A stretch of DNA of 64,000 bases. Source: Flavobacterium enshiense DK69. GTDB lineage: Bacteria; Bacteroidota; Bacteroidia; Flavobacteriales; Flavobacteriaceae. Within the stretch, counting starts at the first letter, position 1; each line of letters starts with the position of its first letter. The stretch spans positions 62,001-126,000 of the forward strand of contig NZ_AVCS01000009.1 in NCBI RefSeq assembly GCF_000498495.1, given 5' to 3'. This document shows positions 18,129 through 27,225 of this stretch, piece by piece. The notes under the pieces are model-generated. The model saw only the letters and a list, made by a program, of their open reading frames with translations, was not told the origin of the DNA and made no database searches. The position numbers and the translations under genes are program-made.

Positions 18129-19208
18129 CTAAAACGCGCTGCAACAACGACTGCAGGCCGGAAGGAAACCGCCCGAGTCTCTTAAATCTTTTCTGAATTT
18201 CCCAAAAACGGTGGACGTCCAAATTTCCTTTAAAGAGTCATTATAGATATTCCCGACATTCAGGTTGTAACAACGCCCGTGTGCCGGAATTGCCGATCCG
18301 TCCGATTTAAGCATTATGCTGGTGTATACCGCTTCGCATCGTTTGCCGATGATTACTTCCGGTTTAAGGTAATAGGTGTCTAAGCCTTCTAAAGTATCTA
18401 TTTCAGGAGAAAAGAATACTTTAAATGGATATTTTTCACTTTTCACTTTTTGTATCTGGTCTAACAATTGAGGTAAGTTCATATTGTTCAAATTTATCTC
18501 ATCAAGGTTAGATTCGGTAGCGGGGTATGTATTTCCCCAAATTTTGTTGTGATTGACCGCAACGGAAGGTTCGCCAAACTGCGTGTGCATGAATCCGATT
18601 TCGTACAAGGGCAAATCTTTGAAATAATCGACAAATTCTTTCAGGCTGTCTGAATTCCATTCGGTTACGGCACTTACTATGGAAACTTTCGGAGGATTCT
18701 GGTATTCAAATATTTTTTTAATCCCTTCCATCGCTTTTTGAAATGATTTTTCATTCCCCCTGATCATGTTGTGGGTTGCTTCCAATCCGTCGAGTGAAAT
18801 GAATAGTTCCTTAAGTCCGGCATTAGCTAAAGCTTCTGCTTTGTTGGGAAGCAGAAGGGCGTTTGTTGTAATTGCCGTGTACAGCCCTTTCTGACTGGCG
18901 TATTCGACTGCTTTGACAATGTGGGGATAAGCTAAAGGCTCCGTGAACGCAAAACCTAATTTCGCATTAGGATAATAGAGTTGTGTTTGATCTGCAATTC
19001 GTTCAAAAAGCTCGATCGGCATGTTAAGCGGTGAGGTCCCAGTTAGATTCTTAGCGAAGGTTGTCTCCAGATTTTGGGTTCCCACATCACACATTTTGCA
19101 ATGTAAATTACAAGTGTTGTTGATGCCTAAAACAATCCATTCGGGAGAAAAGAAATAATTTTCCGGGAGTGCTTTTTTGTTGGCGTATTTTAGAATTCTT
19201 TCAATCAT
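18129..19208 (-). CDS. Radical SAM protein with SPASM-like C-terminus
   Basis: A 359-residue radical SAM enzyme. The N-terminal cluster motif is Cys33, Cys37, Cys40 (CNLHCKMC), followed by GFAFTEPLAYP and the ITTNALLL strand. The C-terminal third has more cysteines: KRCEAVYTS, AHGRCYNLNVGNIYNDSLKEIW and the end CSRCCSAF. The GRCYNLNVGNIYNDSLKEIW block is the usual SPASM pattern, which binds one or two auxiliary Fe-S clusters. SPASM enzymes act on peptides, sugars and small amino compounds. No peptide precursor gene is visible nearby, so a glycan or lipid substrate fits this neighbourhood better. It starts 35 bases after the GT2 stop. Confidence 0.88.
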   Translation of the reverse strand: MIERILKYANKKALPENYFFSPEWIVLGINNTCNLHCKMCDVGTQNLETTFAKNLTGTSPLNMPIELFERIADQTQLYYPNAKLGFAFTEPLAYPHIVKAVEYASQKGLYTAITTNALLLPNKAEALANAGLKELFISLDGLEATHNMIRGNEKSFQKAMEGIKKIFEYQNPPKVSIVSAVTEWNSDSLKEFVDYFKDLPLYEIGFMHTQFGEPSVAVNHNKIWGNTYPATESNLDEINLNNMNLPQLLDQIQKVKSEKYPFKVFFSPEIDTLEGLDTYYLKPEVIIGKRCEAVYTSIMLKSDGSAIPAHGRCYNLNVGNIYNDSLKEIWTSTVFGKFRKDLRDSGGFLPACSRCCSAF

Positions 19209-19243
19209 CTGGACGTGTTTGTGCTCAAAAATAAGTAATAACC

Positions 19244-20137
19244 TTAAGTCAGATCAGCAGACTTGCAAGAATGCAACTTTAAAAACATATAAAATGATTT
19301 CAAACCGTTATAGCTGAAAAACCTTGCTTGAAAAGCTTTTCGATAACTTTCTTTTGCGTCATTATACTGTTCCTGCTTTTGATAAATGTAAGCAATTTTC
19401 GAATAGATTTTACTTTTTAAAATCCGGTGTTTTTTATGCGAAATACTTCCCTGATTTTCAAGCTTACCTATTGTTTTCATATAGTCGTCATAATGCGACA
19501 TGTTTGTTTTTTTTGAAATGTTTTGGCTGTGCTTTCGGATATAGGTCAATTTCCTTGCACAATAATAGGCCTTGAATTTTGACGTGGCCCTTACATACAA
19601 ATCATGTTGGCCGTCAATCATGCTTTCATCTAAATAACCAATTTGGCCGAGCGCATCTTTTTTGATGGTGAATGTTGAAAATGGTAGAATCGTATCGTCT
19701 AATACATCCGATAAAATGTTTCCGGAATAATCGGATTTATAATTTGAAAACAAATCTTCCTTAATGGCATCATCCGGAATAAAAGCAACATTATGAATAA
19801 CAAAACTCACATCAGGGTTGTTGCTGAAAACGGTTTTTATTGTTTCCAATTTATCATTTGCCCAGATGTCATCGGAATCCAAAAGGCTTATAGCGTTGCC
19901 TTCCGCTTTGCGAAAACCTTCATTTCTGAGAAAACTCCTTTTATCGTTCTTTTCATATTTGTAATAATGAATCCTGTCGTCATTAAAGCCTCTCACTACA
20001 TTTTCAGTATCATCGGTTGAACCGTCGTCAATGATAATGTGTTCAAAATCGGCATGCGTCTGATTCAAAACACTTTGTATGGTTTCGCCAATCAGGTGAG
20101 CCCGGTTATAGGTTATGGTGACGATGCTAAACTTCAT
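19244..20137 (-). CDS. Family 2 glycosyltransferase
   Basis: A 297-residue GT-A type enzyme that transfers a sugar from a nucleotide donor. The opening is FSIVTITYNRAHLIGETIQSVLNQT. The donor-binding motifs are DDGSTDD (37-43) and DSDD (87-90), and the acceptor region has DGQHDLYVRAT. The C-terminal 60 residues are helical and basic, and may contact the membrane. It overlaps the ABC transporter stop by 11 bases, a strong sign of one operon. Neither donor nor acceptor can be told from sequence. Confidence 0.9.
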   Translation of the reverse strand: MKFSIVTITYNRAHLIGETIQSVLNQTHADFEHIIIDDGSTDDTENVVRGFNDDRIHYYKYEKNDKRSFLRNEGFRKAEGNAISLLDSDDIWANDKLETIKTVFSNNPDVSFVIHNVAFIPDDAIKEDLFSNYKSDYSGNILSDVLDDTILPFSTFTIKKDALGQIGYLDESMIDGQHDLYVRATSKFKAYYCARKLTYIRKHSQNISKKTNMSHYDDYMKTIGKLENQGSISHKKHRILKSKIYSKIAYIYQKQEQYNDAKESYRKAFQARFFSYNGLKSFYMFLKLHSCKSADLT

Positions 20138-21827
20138 GTAAGATTTCTTTTTGAAATTGATGAATGGTATCGCAATAGGTCAACACTTTTTTGTCGTGGG
20201 AAACGAGCAGTACCGTGAGCTTTTCTTTTTGCGATACTCCTTTGATATAATTCAGGATTTTGATTTCGTTTTCCTCATCCAGTTGATTGGTGGCTTCGTC
20301 CAGAATCAAAATTTGCGGATCGTTGTACAACGCCCTGATAATGGCGAGCTTCTGTTTTTGTCCGCCGGATAATTTTTGCCCACTGTTTCCAGTTAACGAA
20401 TGTAGCCCGTCCGGGAAATTTTGAAGTACTTCTTCGAAACCGATAGCAACGGTGAGTGCATTAATCCTGTCGAAATCGATTTCGGCTTCGGTTTGTCCGA
20501 TGGCGATGTTTTCCAGAATACTTCCGTTAAAAATATAAGGCTCCTGAGTTACATAACCAATCAGACTCAAAAAGGCATTCTTGTTTAGCGGAGTGATTTC
20601 TGTGCCATCCAAAACGATTTTTCCGGATTTCGGATTAATCAGCTTTAGAATTATGTGCAATAGGGTGGTTTTTCCGGTTCCGGATCTTCCGCTGATACCT
20701 ATGATGTTGCCTTTGGCTATTTTTAAACTGACATTGTCAATCAGTTTATTTTCTTCGGTGTAACTGAAACTGACATTTTCGATCCTTAATTCATTTTCAA
20801 AACCGATGCGCGTTTCGCTCTGAACAGTTTCTTTTTCAATGGAAGTGTTTTTCAGAATGGATTCAATGGTGTAATCATACGATTTGAGACTCGAGCCGGC
20901 AACAATCAACTTGTTTAGCGACGGAATCAGCTTAAAAAACACGGAAGCCATAAAGGAGATCAGCAAAACGTTTTTTGAATTCTCGGCGGAATAATTCACC
21001 AAATAAAAAACTAAAAAGCTGATAATAAGAATGATGATAATCTCAAGATATTTTGAATTGGAATTTTTTAAGGTTGTCAGAAAGGCATGGGTTTTATTCA
21101 GCTTTCGGTTTGATGAATTGAATTTGTCTAAGAAGGCTTCTTCTTTTGAAGCACTTTTAATTTCAAAAAAACCATTGATTAAATCCAGGAGGTAATTTAC
21201 GTTGTTTCGGTAATCGGAAGAGAGGCTTTTGCGCACGTTCTTCACTTTTCGGAAGGTGTAAATAATTGCAAACGCCAGCAGGAATAGTACGATGGCAATC
21301 AGTGTGATTTTAGGAAACAATAGCAGCCCGATCCCGGAAATGACCATTATAATAATGCTTTCGCAAAGGATGGTGTTTAAGGAAAGGAGAACATTGTTGG
21401 CAAAGTTATTTGGAACTTCAATCGTATTTTTTATGATGTCTCCTTTGTCCTGATTCTGATAAAAAAGATAATTATTGTGAATAAACGAATGCGTGTATTT
21501 TTTCGATATTTCCGAGGAAACGGCAAAAATCAATCGGTTTTGGTAATTGATAAACAGGATGCTGAGGGTGTTTTTTGCAATAAAAAAAACGATTAGCAAC
21601 AGTATACTGTATATCAGATGCTCTTTTTGAACTAAAAATTGTAAATACCTGTTTTCGAATCTGGAATGGCTATCGAGGGCCAGCATCAGGAATGGAAGTA
21701 AATAAGCCACAGACAATAAATCCAAGATGACATTCCCGAAAGAAAAACCAAAAAATGGGAGCAATTTCTTTTGGTACTTTTCCGGAACGCAGGCAATTAT
21801 GGCTTTTATTTTGGCTTTAGTTATCAT
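20127..21827 (-). CDS. ABC half-transporter, exporter type (PglK/MsbA-like)
   Basis: A 566-residue fused permease and ATPase. The N-terminal part has six hydrophobic stretches. The ATPase has Walker A GRSGTGKT (380-387), Q-loop VTQEP, signature LSGGQ (486-490), Walker B ILILDEAT (about 505-512) and the switch His in VSHDKK. The half-transporter layout and length resemble PglK, the flippase of lipid-linked oligosaccharides, and MsbA, the lipid A flippase. No C39 peptidase domain is present, which speaks against a bacteriocin exporter. It sits between two glycosyltransferase genes and overlaps each by 11 bases, so a glycolipid cargo is the best inference. Confidence 0.9.
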   Translation of the reverse strand: MITKAKIKAIIACVPEKYQKKLLPFFGFSFGNVILDLLSVAYLLPFLMLALDSHSRFENRYLQFLVQKEHLIYSILLLIVFFIAKNTLSILFINYQNRLIFAVSSEISKKYTHSFIHNNYLFYQNQDKGDIIKNTIEVPNNFANNVLLSLNTILCESIIIMVISGIGLLLFPKITLIAIVLFLLAFAIIYTFRKVKNVRKSLSSDYRNNVNYLLDLINGFFEIKSASKEEAFLDKFNSSNRKLNKTHAFLTTLKNSNSKYLEIIIILIISFLVFYLVNYSAENSKNVLLISFMASVFFKLIPSLNKLIVAGSSLKSYDYTIESILKNTSIEKETVQSETRIGFENELRIENVSFSYTEENKLIDNVSLKIAKGNIIGISGRSGTGKTTLLHIILKLINPKSGKIVLDGTEITPLNKNAFLSLIGYVTQEPYIFNGSILENIAIGQTEAEIDFDRINALTVAIGFEEVLQNFPDGLHSLTGNSGQKLSGGQKQKLAIIRALYNDPQILILDEATNQLDEENEIKILNYIKGVSQKEKLTVLLVSHDKKVLTYCDTIHQFQKEILHEV

Positions 21828-22854
21828 AAATTTTCAAATAGTGTTGTACCGTGTTTTCAATCAAAAACGGATTTTTTTCAGTTTCCAGATACGATTTGGA
21901 AAGAAGGCTTTTGCAAACCTCGACCATTTGCTTTTTTGTAGTTGCGGCTGTCCAATTTTGCGTTTCGAAGATACATCCGGTGTTCTTGGATACAATCATT
22001 GTTTTGCTTTGTAAAGCTTCCGCGAAAACCAGTCCGAAACTTTCGTAATGGCTGGTATGCAACAACACTTTCGACTGTGCCATATATCGCATGGTTTCAT
22101 TATAGGGCAATAAACGTTTCAGCTCGATTACGTCTTCTAATTTAAGCAATTTGATTTTCTTTTTCAGCGTATCATACTGATTTCCCTCTCCAATCAAAAC
22201 GACTTTTATTGGCTTTTTTTGATTTATCTCGGAAATGACATCAATAAAAAGCGCATGGTTTTTTACCTTATTTAAGTAGCCGACACCAATAATGTCAATC
22301 GTTTTTTCTGCTGAAGGATTGCAATCTGCGGGATTGATACCCCATGGAATTATTTCGGTTTTTACATTGCAATTGGCTAGAAAGGTCTTCTGATGGAAAT
22401 CGGAAAGTGTGATAAGCTGCATCTTTTTTAAAGGAAGTATTTTCGAATACCCATTTCCTTTCAAAGCGTCCTGGCCCATTAATGTAGTCAGATGCTTTAC
22501 GTTGTTTTTTTTTGAAAACCAATGCCCGATAAAAGCGCATTCGCCCAGCCAAAAGCTGTGTAAAGTTGTTATCGGGTTTTTGCGATGAATTTGATTCAGG
22601 GTTTGATATGTTTTTTTCCAAAGGCTTATTTTGGAAAAAGCGGATGAGCTTCCTAAAGGATGAACCGGGATTCCTTCCCAATAGTAAAAAGTGTTTGTAA
22701 ATGGTTTGTGTATCGAAACTACGGTGATTGTAATACCTGATATTTCACGTAGTGCCTTCACATAGATTTGCAACGCCGGAATGCAGGTCGTGTCAGCTTC
22801 ATTTTCTGGAAAACCGGGGGTGAGAATAACGATATGTTTATTTTTTGGCATCAA
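21817..22854 (-). CDS. Family 4-type glycosyltransferase
   Basis: A 345-residue GT-B protein. The N-terminal half has the acceptor domain (ILTPGFPENEADT, TTLHSFWLGECAFIGHW). The C-terminal half has the GT4 pattern with DIIGVGYLNKVKNH, VVLIGEGNQYDTLKK and the E-x7-E region HTSHYESFGLVFAEAL. It overlaps the upstream membrane protein by 17 bases and the ABC gene by 11 bases. An alternative start is the next ATG, one codon on. Donor sugar and acceptor are unknown. The position next to an exporter suggests it acts on a membrane lipid carrier. Confidence 0.9.
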   Translation of the reverse strand: MMPKNKHIVILTPGFPENEADTTCIPALQIYVKALREISGITITVVSIHKPFTNTFYYWEGIPVHPLGSSSAFSKISLWKKTYQTLNQIHRKNPITTLHSFWLGECAFIGHWFSKKNNVKHLTTLMGQDALKGNGYSKILPLKKMQLITLSDFHQKTFLANCNVKTEIIPWGINPADCNPSAEKTIDIIGVGYLNKVKNHALFIDVISEINQKKPIKVVLIGEGNQYDTLKKKIKLLKLEDVIELKRLLPYNETMRYMAQSKVLLHTSHYESFGLVFAEALQSKTMIVSKNTGCIFETQNWTAATTKKQMVEVCKSLLSKSYLETEKNPFLIENTVQHYLKIYDN

Positions 22855-24274
22855 TGCGGTACAGGTTAAAATCGCCTTCGAAGCTTTTCAGTTTGGCGAG
22901 TTGATAGTTGTTCTTTACGTTTTCCCAATTAAGCAGCGGATTTTTCCCTTTCCATTGCTTTTCCACCTGTTTTTCGTTGACTAAAAGTAAAGCATTTTTC
23001 TTGAATTCGGAATATTCCTCCTTCCAGAGGCTTTTGTAGTTAAAATTCAATTTCCGCCCTTTTAAGGCAATGTCGATATCAAAGGAATAAAGCGTGTTGC
23101 CTTCGTATTTTTCGACTTCATCGGCAATGGTGCTTTCCAAAGTATTTCGCTCATAAAATGATTTTCCGCAAAGGAGCCCAAGTGAAAGCTGAATCAGGAA
23201 AATAGCCGGAAAAATAAGTTTTCGATTTTTAAAAACTTCTGCCAGTTGGCTCAGAAAAGGAAAAAGAAATGCAATCACTAAAGGAAAAGAAAGAATCAAA
23301 AAGCGTTTGTTTTGAAACGGAATGGCGCCCAGAAAAAGAGCATACAGAATAATCGCCGTTAAGAAAAGTTGCTGATATTTATGAAGGCGGATTTTTCTGC
23401 TTTTCAGAAAGAACAGTAAGAATACAATTCCGAAAGCCAAAAAAATCGGATGAAAAAAGGAGAAGAAGGCGTAAAATATATTGATGAACCGGTAATGCTG
23501 TTCGCCATCCACGGTTACAAAATCGCTTCGGAAGAGGTTCAGAATATCCCAGGCCTGCAGCCATTGATGCGATAAAAACTGAAAGCTGTTTTGTGAACGG
23601 ATAATAATATGCGGAATGGCCACTAAAGCTGCAGTTACAGCCGAAAAAAACAAACAAAAATAGCTTCGGTTTTTAATAAGGCGCATGAATGCTAAAATGC
23701 AAAATGGGAGCAGAATCACCATGGCAGCATAACGCGTTAATAGGGCGAATGCAACTAAAATGGCTCCAATAATAAAATTTCGATTTCCGGATTTTTCGAT
23801 GAACAGCAAAAGATAATAAATGGCGACCGTTGTAAAGCAACACGCTAACATATCAGACATTGCCAACATGCTGTGAATAAGTACAATGGGTGATAAAGTA
23901 AAAAATATAAAAGTGATGTGCTTAACGGACTTTTGCTGGTAAGTCAATCGGATAATTTTATCGAGATATACCGAGGTAACAATCAACGAAAGGACTGAAA
24001 TCAACTGTAAAGCAATAGCGGTATTTGGAATGACAAAACTCAGAAGACAACCGAAAATCGGGTAGTATACTCCCCAAAAATAATCCCCGGGAGTTTTCCC
24101 TGTTTCCAAAAAGGTTTTTAAAGCTTCAGTATAGCGCAAATACTCATAAGCATCCTGACCATATAGGCCATCGAATGAAAAACCATAGCAGACGACCGCC
24201 CAAACCAAAAGCGGGAATAGATAAATGATGTGTTTTGATTTGATTTTCAATGGCTTTGAATTAAGATCCAGCAA
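22838..24274 (-). CDS. Polytopic glycosyltransferase-like membrane protein (ArnT/GT39 type)
   Basis: A 478-residue membrane protein with about ten to twelve helices. The first loop carries FDGLYGQDAYEYLRYTEAL, where the Asp and neighbouring acidic residues match the catalytic loop of GT-C enzymes (ArnT, PMT and other GT39-like families). Such enzymes use a polyprenyl-phosphate sugar as donor on the outer face of the inner membrane. The C-terminal 100 residues are soluble. The match is by architecture and motif, so the family assignment is only moderate. It overlaps the methyltransferase gene by 28 bases and the GT4 gene by 17 bases. Confidence 0.75.
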   Translation of the reverse strand: MLDLNSKPLKIKSKHIIYLFPLLVWAVVCYGFSFDGLYGQDAYEYLRYTEALKTFLETGKTPGDYFWGVYYPIFGCLLSFVIPNTAIALQLISVLSLIVTSVYLDKIIRLTYQQKSVKHITFIFFTLSPIVLIHSMLAMSDMLACCFTTVAIYYLLLFIEKSGNRNFIIGAILVAFALLTRYAAMVILLPFCILAFMRLIKNRSYFCLFFSAVTAALVAIPHIIIRSQNSFQFLSHQWLQAWDILNLFRSDFVTVDGEQHYRFINIFYAFFSFFHPIFLAFGIVFLLFFLKSRKIRLHKYQQLFLTAIILYALFLGAIPFQNKRFLILSFPLVIAFLFPFLSQLAEVFKNRKLIFPAIFLIQLSLGLLCGKSFYERNTLESTIADEVEKYEGNTLYSFDIDIALKGRKLNFNYKSLWKEEYSEFKKNALLLVNEKQVEKQWKGKNPLLNWENVKNNYQLAKLKSFEGDFNLYRIDAKK

Positions 24275-24969
24275 AACGGACTGTCTTTTTTGAAATATTT
24301 TGAAAATAATGATTGTTTATACATGATTTTATGTTTTCCTAAATCATCAAAACGATGATGAAAGTAGTTTTTTGCCATTTCCGGAAAACCTAGACTCTCA
24401 TAATAAATCTGACTTCTTTTTTTCGCGCTTACGATACTATTGTTATTGTAAAATGGCGTGTCGATACTGTGAATCTCTCCGTTTTGGGTTAATAGATAAT
24501 CAGCAACCTGAAATAATTTTGTCAGATTGTCGAAATACTGAAGGCAACTATTGAATACTATAATGTCGAATTTATGCTGATGAAGTTCCGTTTTTTCAAA
24601 TATATTGGCATAAACGAAAGTTAAGTTTTCCTTTTGGAAAGTACTATCCGCTTGTTCCAATTCGGTTGTGTTGATATCCAAGCCAATGACTTCAGTATTG
24701 TTTATGTTGCTCATTAAGTGTGAAAACCAGCCGTTTCCACAACCGACATCCAGAATTTTTAAAGGCCTGTTTTTGTGCCTTAAATAATCCGTAAAACGAG
24801 TGGCCGATTTCTTTCGCAATTGCCATTCGTCATTGTGCGCCTCTTTTTTTTCGAAATCAGGTAATCTTCTGATTTCCTCTTCCGAAAGCAAACGGTTTTC
24901 TTTTCTTCGTACTTTGAGATACAAATCGGAAAAATCGTTTTTGGGCTGACTGTAATAAATGATACTCAT
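24247..24969 (-). CDS. Class I SAM methyltransferase (cluster)
   Basis: A 240-residue protein with a Rossmann methyltransferase domain. The SAM site is ILDVGCGNGWFSHLMSN, followed by the acidic IGLDIN and FDIIVFNSCLQYFDN. The FYNNNSIVSAKKRSQIYYESLGFPEMAKNYFHHR part is a typical lid and active-site stretch. The substrate is unknown. It lies 2 bases after the other methyltransferase and overlaps the membrane glycosyltransferase gene by 28 bases. No paralogy with the 24972-25772 protein is evident beyond the shared fold. Confidence 0.85.
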   Translation of the reverse strand: MSIIYYSQPKNDFSDLYLKVRRKENRLLSEEEIRRLPDFEKKEAHNDEWQLRKKSATRFTDYLRHKNRPLKILDVGCGNGWFSHLMSNINNTEVIGLDINTTELEQADSTFQKENLTFVYANIFEKTELHQHKFDIIVFNSCLQYFDNLTKLFQVADYLLTQNGEIHSIDTPFYNNNSIVSAKKRSQIYYESLGFPEMAKNYFHHRFDDLGKHKIMYKQSLFSKYFKKDSPFCWILIQSH

Positions 24970-24971
24970 CG

Positions 24972-25772
24972 CTAATTTGTTTTTTGAAAAGTTATCATAA
25001 AATAATCACCAATCCCTTTTATCATCATTGGGGAGCTATTTGCCCAAATGTCAAATCTCACTAGTTTTGAAATCAGCGATTTGTATTTCTGAAGTGAATT
25101 GAAATGCGCTGAAGGATAAAATGTTCCTATGTTTTGAGTCTTGATATGCCTGAAGTTTTTCCCCATAGCTTTTTTTACCTGATTGGGGGTATAGTAAAAT
25201 GTTTTAACGGAATGATTTCCCACATTCGCCAAAACGCCGTTCTTCTTCCATCTTCGGAAAGCATTTTTATTTCCTTTCAAAATTGTCAGCATTTCCCAAG
25301 GGTAGTATGGCGGCATGATTACAAGGGTAACAAATCCATTTGAATTCAGTAATTCGCTAATCTGATTACACACAAGCTGCAAATCACTGGCGCAATTCAA
25401 TCCTCCAAAATTGGAAAAAACATAATCAAATTTTTCATTGATGTTATTTCGCAATTCGGTGAAAGAGCATTTTTGAAATTGTAAATTCGGCAAGCCGAGG
25501 GTTTCGATTTTATTGTTAATATGTTTTTCGGATGCATCACTGATGTCCGTAGCCAAAACGAAATTTCCTTTTTGTGCAAAATATACTGCGTCGATGCCGC
25601 TGCCGGCGTTGATTTCGAGAATTTTATGATCGGGTTTCAGGAAATAATCCACGTGATTGCGAATAGAATTTCTTCGAGAGATATCGATTTCGTTCTCTTT
25701 GCTCAATCTTTCGTACTCGCCATATACGGAAGAGAATCCTAAGCTCGTATTTGAAAGAATATCAGTTTCCAT
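24972..25772 (-). CDS. Class I SAM methyltransferase (cluster, second)
   Basis: A 266-residue protein. The SAM-binding part is ILEINAGSGIDAVYFAQKG with the acidic ATDISDA and the FDYVFSNFGGLNCASDL block. An insertion rich in aromatic residues (MPPYYPWEMLTILKGN) comes after the core and may form the acceptor pocket. The upstream radical SAM gene overlaps its start by 11 bases. Substrate unknown. Its place between two radical SAM steps and the glycosyltransferases suggests methylation of a sugar or lipid intermediate, which is inference. Confidence 0.83.
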   Translation of the reverse strand: METDILSNTSLGFSSVYGEYERLSKENEIDISRRNSIRNHVDYFLKPDHKILEINAGSGIDAVYFAQKGNFVLATDISDASEKHINNKIETLGLPNLQFQKCSFTELRNNINEKFDYVFSNFGGLNCASDLQLVCNQISELLNSNGFVTLVIMPPYYPWEMLTILKGNKNAFRRWKKNGVLANVGNHSVKTFYYTPNQVKKAMGKNFRHIKTQNIGTFYPSAHFNSLQKYKSLISKLVRFDIWANSSPMMIKGIGDYFMITFQKTN

Positions 25773-27225
25773 TTTGCTGTAATCTTTTTAAAATAAGTGA
25801 ATCAATAAAAGCCCTCGGGATGTAATACCCCAATTTTGCCACCGATTTTATTTTTGTAAAAGACAAATTCAATGGGTTTACAACGATATTTTTTAAATTC
25901 GAGTAACCCTGGCTTTTTCGATATTCCTTATGGACAAAACGTTGCAGTTTTCTGTAATACTCAGATCGGAACGTACCGTTGAACATCATCTCCAAATCAT
26001 CGGAATCTTTCCAATTCGATTTATCTTTTAAGTCATTTTTTACTTTTTCATAAAATACGGTTCCCGGCAAAGGATAGGAAACAGAGATGCCGATATTGTC
26101 GGGCATCAGTTCTTTGACCATTGCAATGGTTTTAGAAATGTCATCACGATTTTCCCCTGAATAACCAAATTGTAAAAAGAAAGCAACACGGATATTTTTA
26201 GTTTTCAATAAGCGTGTGGCTTCATAAATCTGTTCGACTTTCGTGCCTTTGTCCATCGCATCCAGAATTTTCTGAGAAGCGCTTTCGGCTCCTACCCAAA
26301 CTTCTTCCAGCCCTGATTTCGCCAAGGCATCAATGGTGTTTTCTTTCAAAAGCAAATCAACCCGGCTCTGAATGTAATAGCTGATTTTCAGGTTTTGCTT
26401 TTGTAACTCGGCGTTGAATTCCTGAACCCAATTTGGTTTCAGGCCGAAAATATCGTCGCATATCCAAAAACGCTTTACGCCAAAAGTTTCGGTTAAATAT
26501 TTTATGTGATTGACAATGTACTCAGGAGAATGTGCATGATAGCGATTGCCGTAAATAGGTTTTGCGCACCAATTGCATTTGTATGGACAACCGCGAGTGG
26601 TGGCAATATTTAAGGTGAATGGCTGATTGCTTTGCTTCCAGATGTTTTTATAACTTTCAATATCTGCCAAATCCCAAGCGGGCATTGGAAGTTCATCCAG
26701 ATTTTGAAGCGCATTTCGTTTCGGGTTGACTTTTATTGTGTTTTCTTTCCTGTAAACAATTCCGGAAACAGTTTCGGTTGTTTCATTCTTTTCAATTGAA
26801 TTTATGAGCTCTAAAAGCGTAATTTCCCCTTCGCCCTGAATGATGAAATCGGCACCTTTTTCGATATACTTTTCATAATGGTCGGTTGAATCCGAACTGC
26901 AGACAATCACAATAGAATTTTCGTTCTTTCCGAAAGCAATCATTTCAAAGCAGGCTTCCCTCATTTTGGTAAGGCACATCTTGGTGAGGTAATTAAAACC
27001 ATCATCATAAATGACCAGGTATTTAGGTTTTTTTGCTGCTAAAATTGGTTTGATTGCGGAAGGATTGTCCCGTAAATTGGTGTCGAATAAATCTACTGAG
27101 TACCCGTTTTTTCGAAGTAAAGAGGCGGCATATAAAGTTCCCAAAGGCGGAAAAGGTGTTTTGTTTTTCCATTGCTTTGGGTCCAGTTTGTAATAATACG
27201 AATGCGAAAAAAGAATATCAAGCAT
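25762..27225 (-). CDS. B12-binding-domain radical SAM protein (second)
   Basis: A 487-residue protein taken to start at MLDILFSHSYYYKLD (27225), because that ATG overlaps the nucleotidyltransferase stop by 8 bases. A start 18 codons earlier is open but poorer. The N-terminal cobalamin-like domain shows FPPLGTLYAASLLRKNGY and GADFIIQGEGEITLLELI. The radical SAM cluster is Cys213, Cys217, Cys220 (GCPYKCNWC). The FWICDDIFGL and WVGAESASQKILDAMDKG blocks are class-typical. It differs from the 16605-18125 protein over most of its length, so the cluster has two separate B12-type enzymes and not a recent duplicate. Confidence 0.88.
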   Translation of the reverse strand: MLDILFSHSYYYKLDPKQWKNKTPFPPLGTLYAASLLRKNGYSVDLFDTNLRDNPSAIKPILAAKKPKYLVIYDDGFNYLTKMCLTKMREACFEMIAFGKNENSIVIVCSSDSTDHYEKYIEKGADFIIQGEGEITLLELINSIEKNETTETVSGIVYRKENTIKVNPKRNALQNLDELPMPAWDLADIESYKNIWKQSNQPFTLNIATTRGCPYKCNWCAKPIYGNRYHAHSPEYIVNHIKYLTETFGVKRFWICDDIFGLKPNWVQEFNAELQKQNLKISYYIQSRVDLLLKENTIDALAKSGLEEVWVGAESASQKILDAMDKGTKVEQIYEATRLLKTKNIRVAFFLQFGYSGENRDDISKTIAMVKELMPDNIGISVSYPLPGTVFYEKVKNDLKDKSNWKDSDDLEMMFNGTFRSEYYRKLQRFVHKEYRKSQGYSNLKNIVVNPLNLSFTKIKSVAKLGYYIPRAFIDSLILKRLQQNGN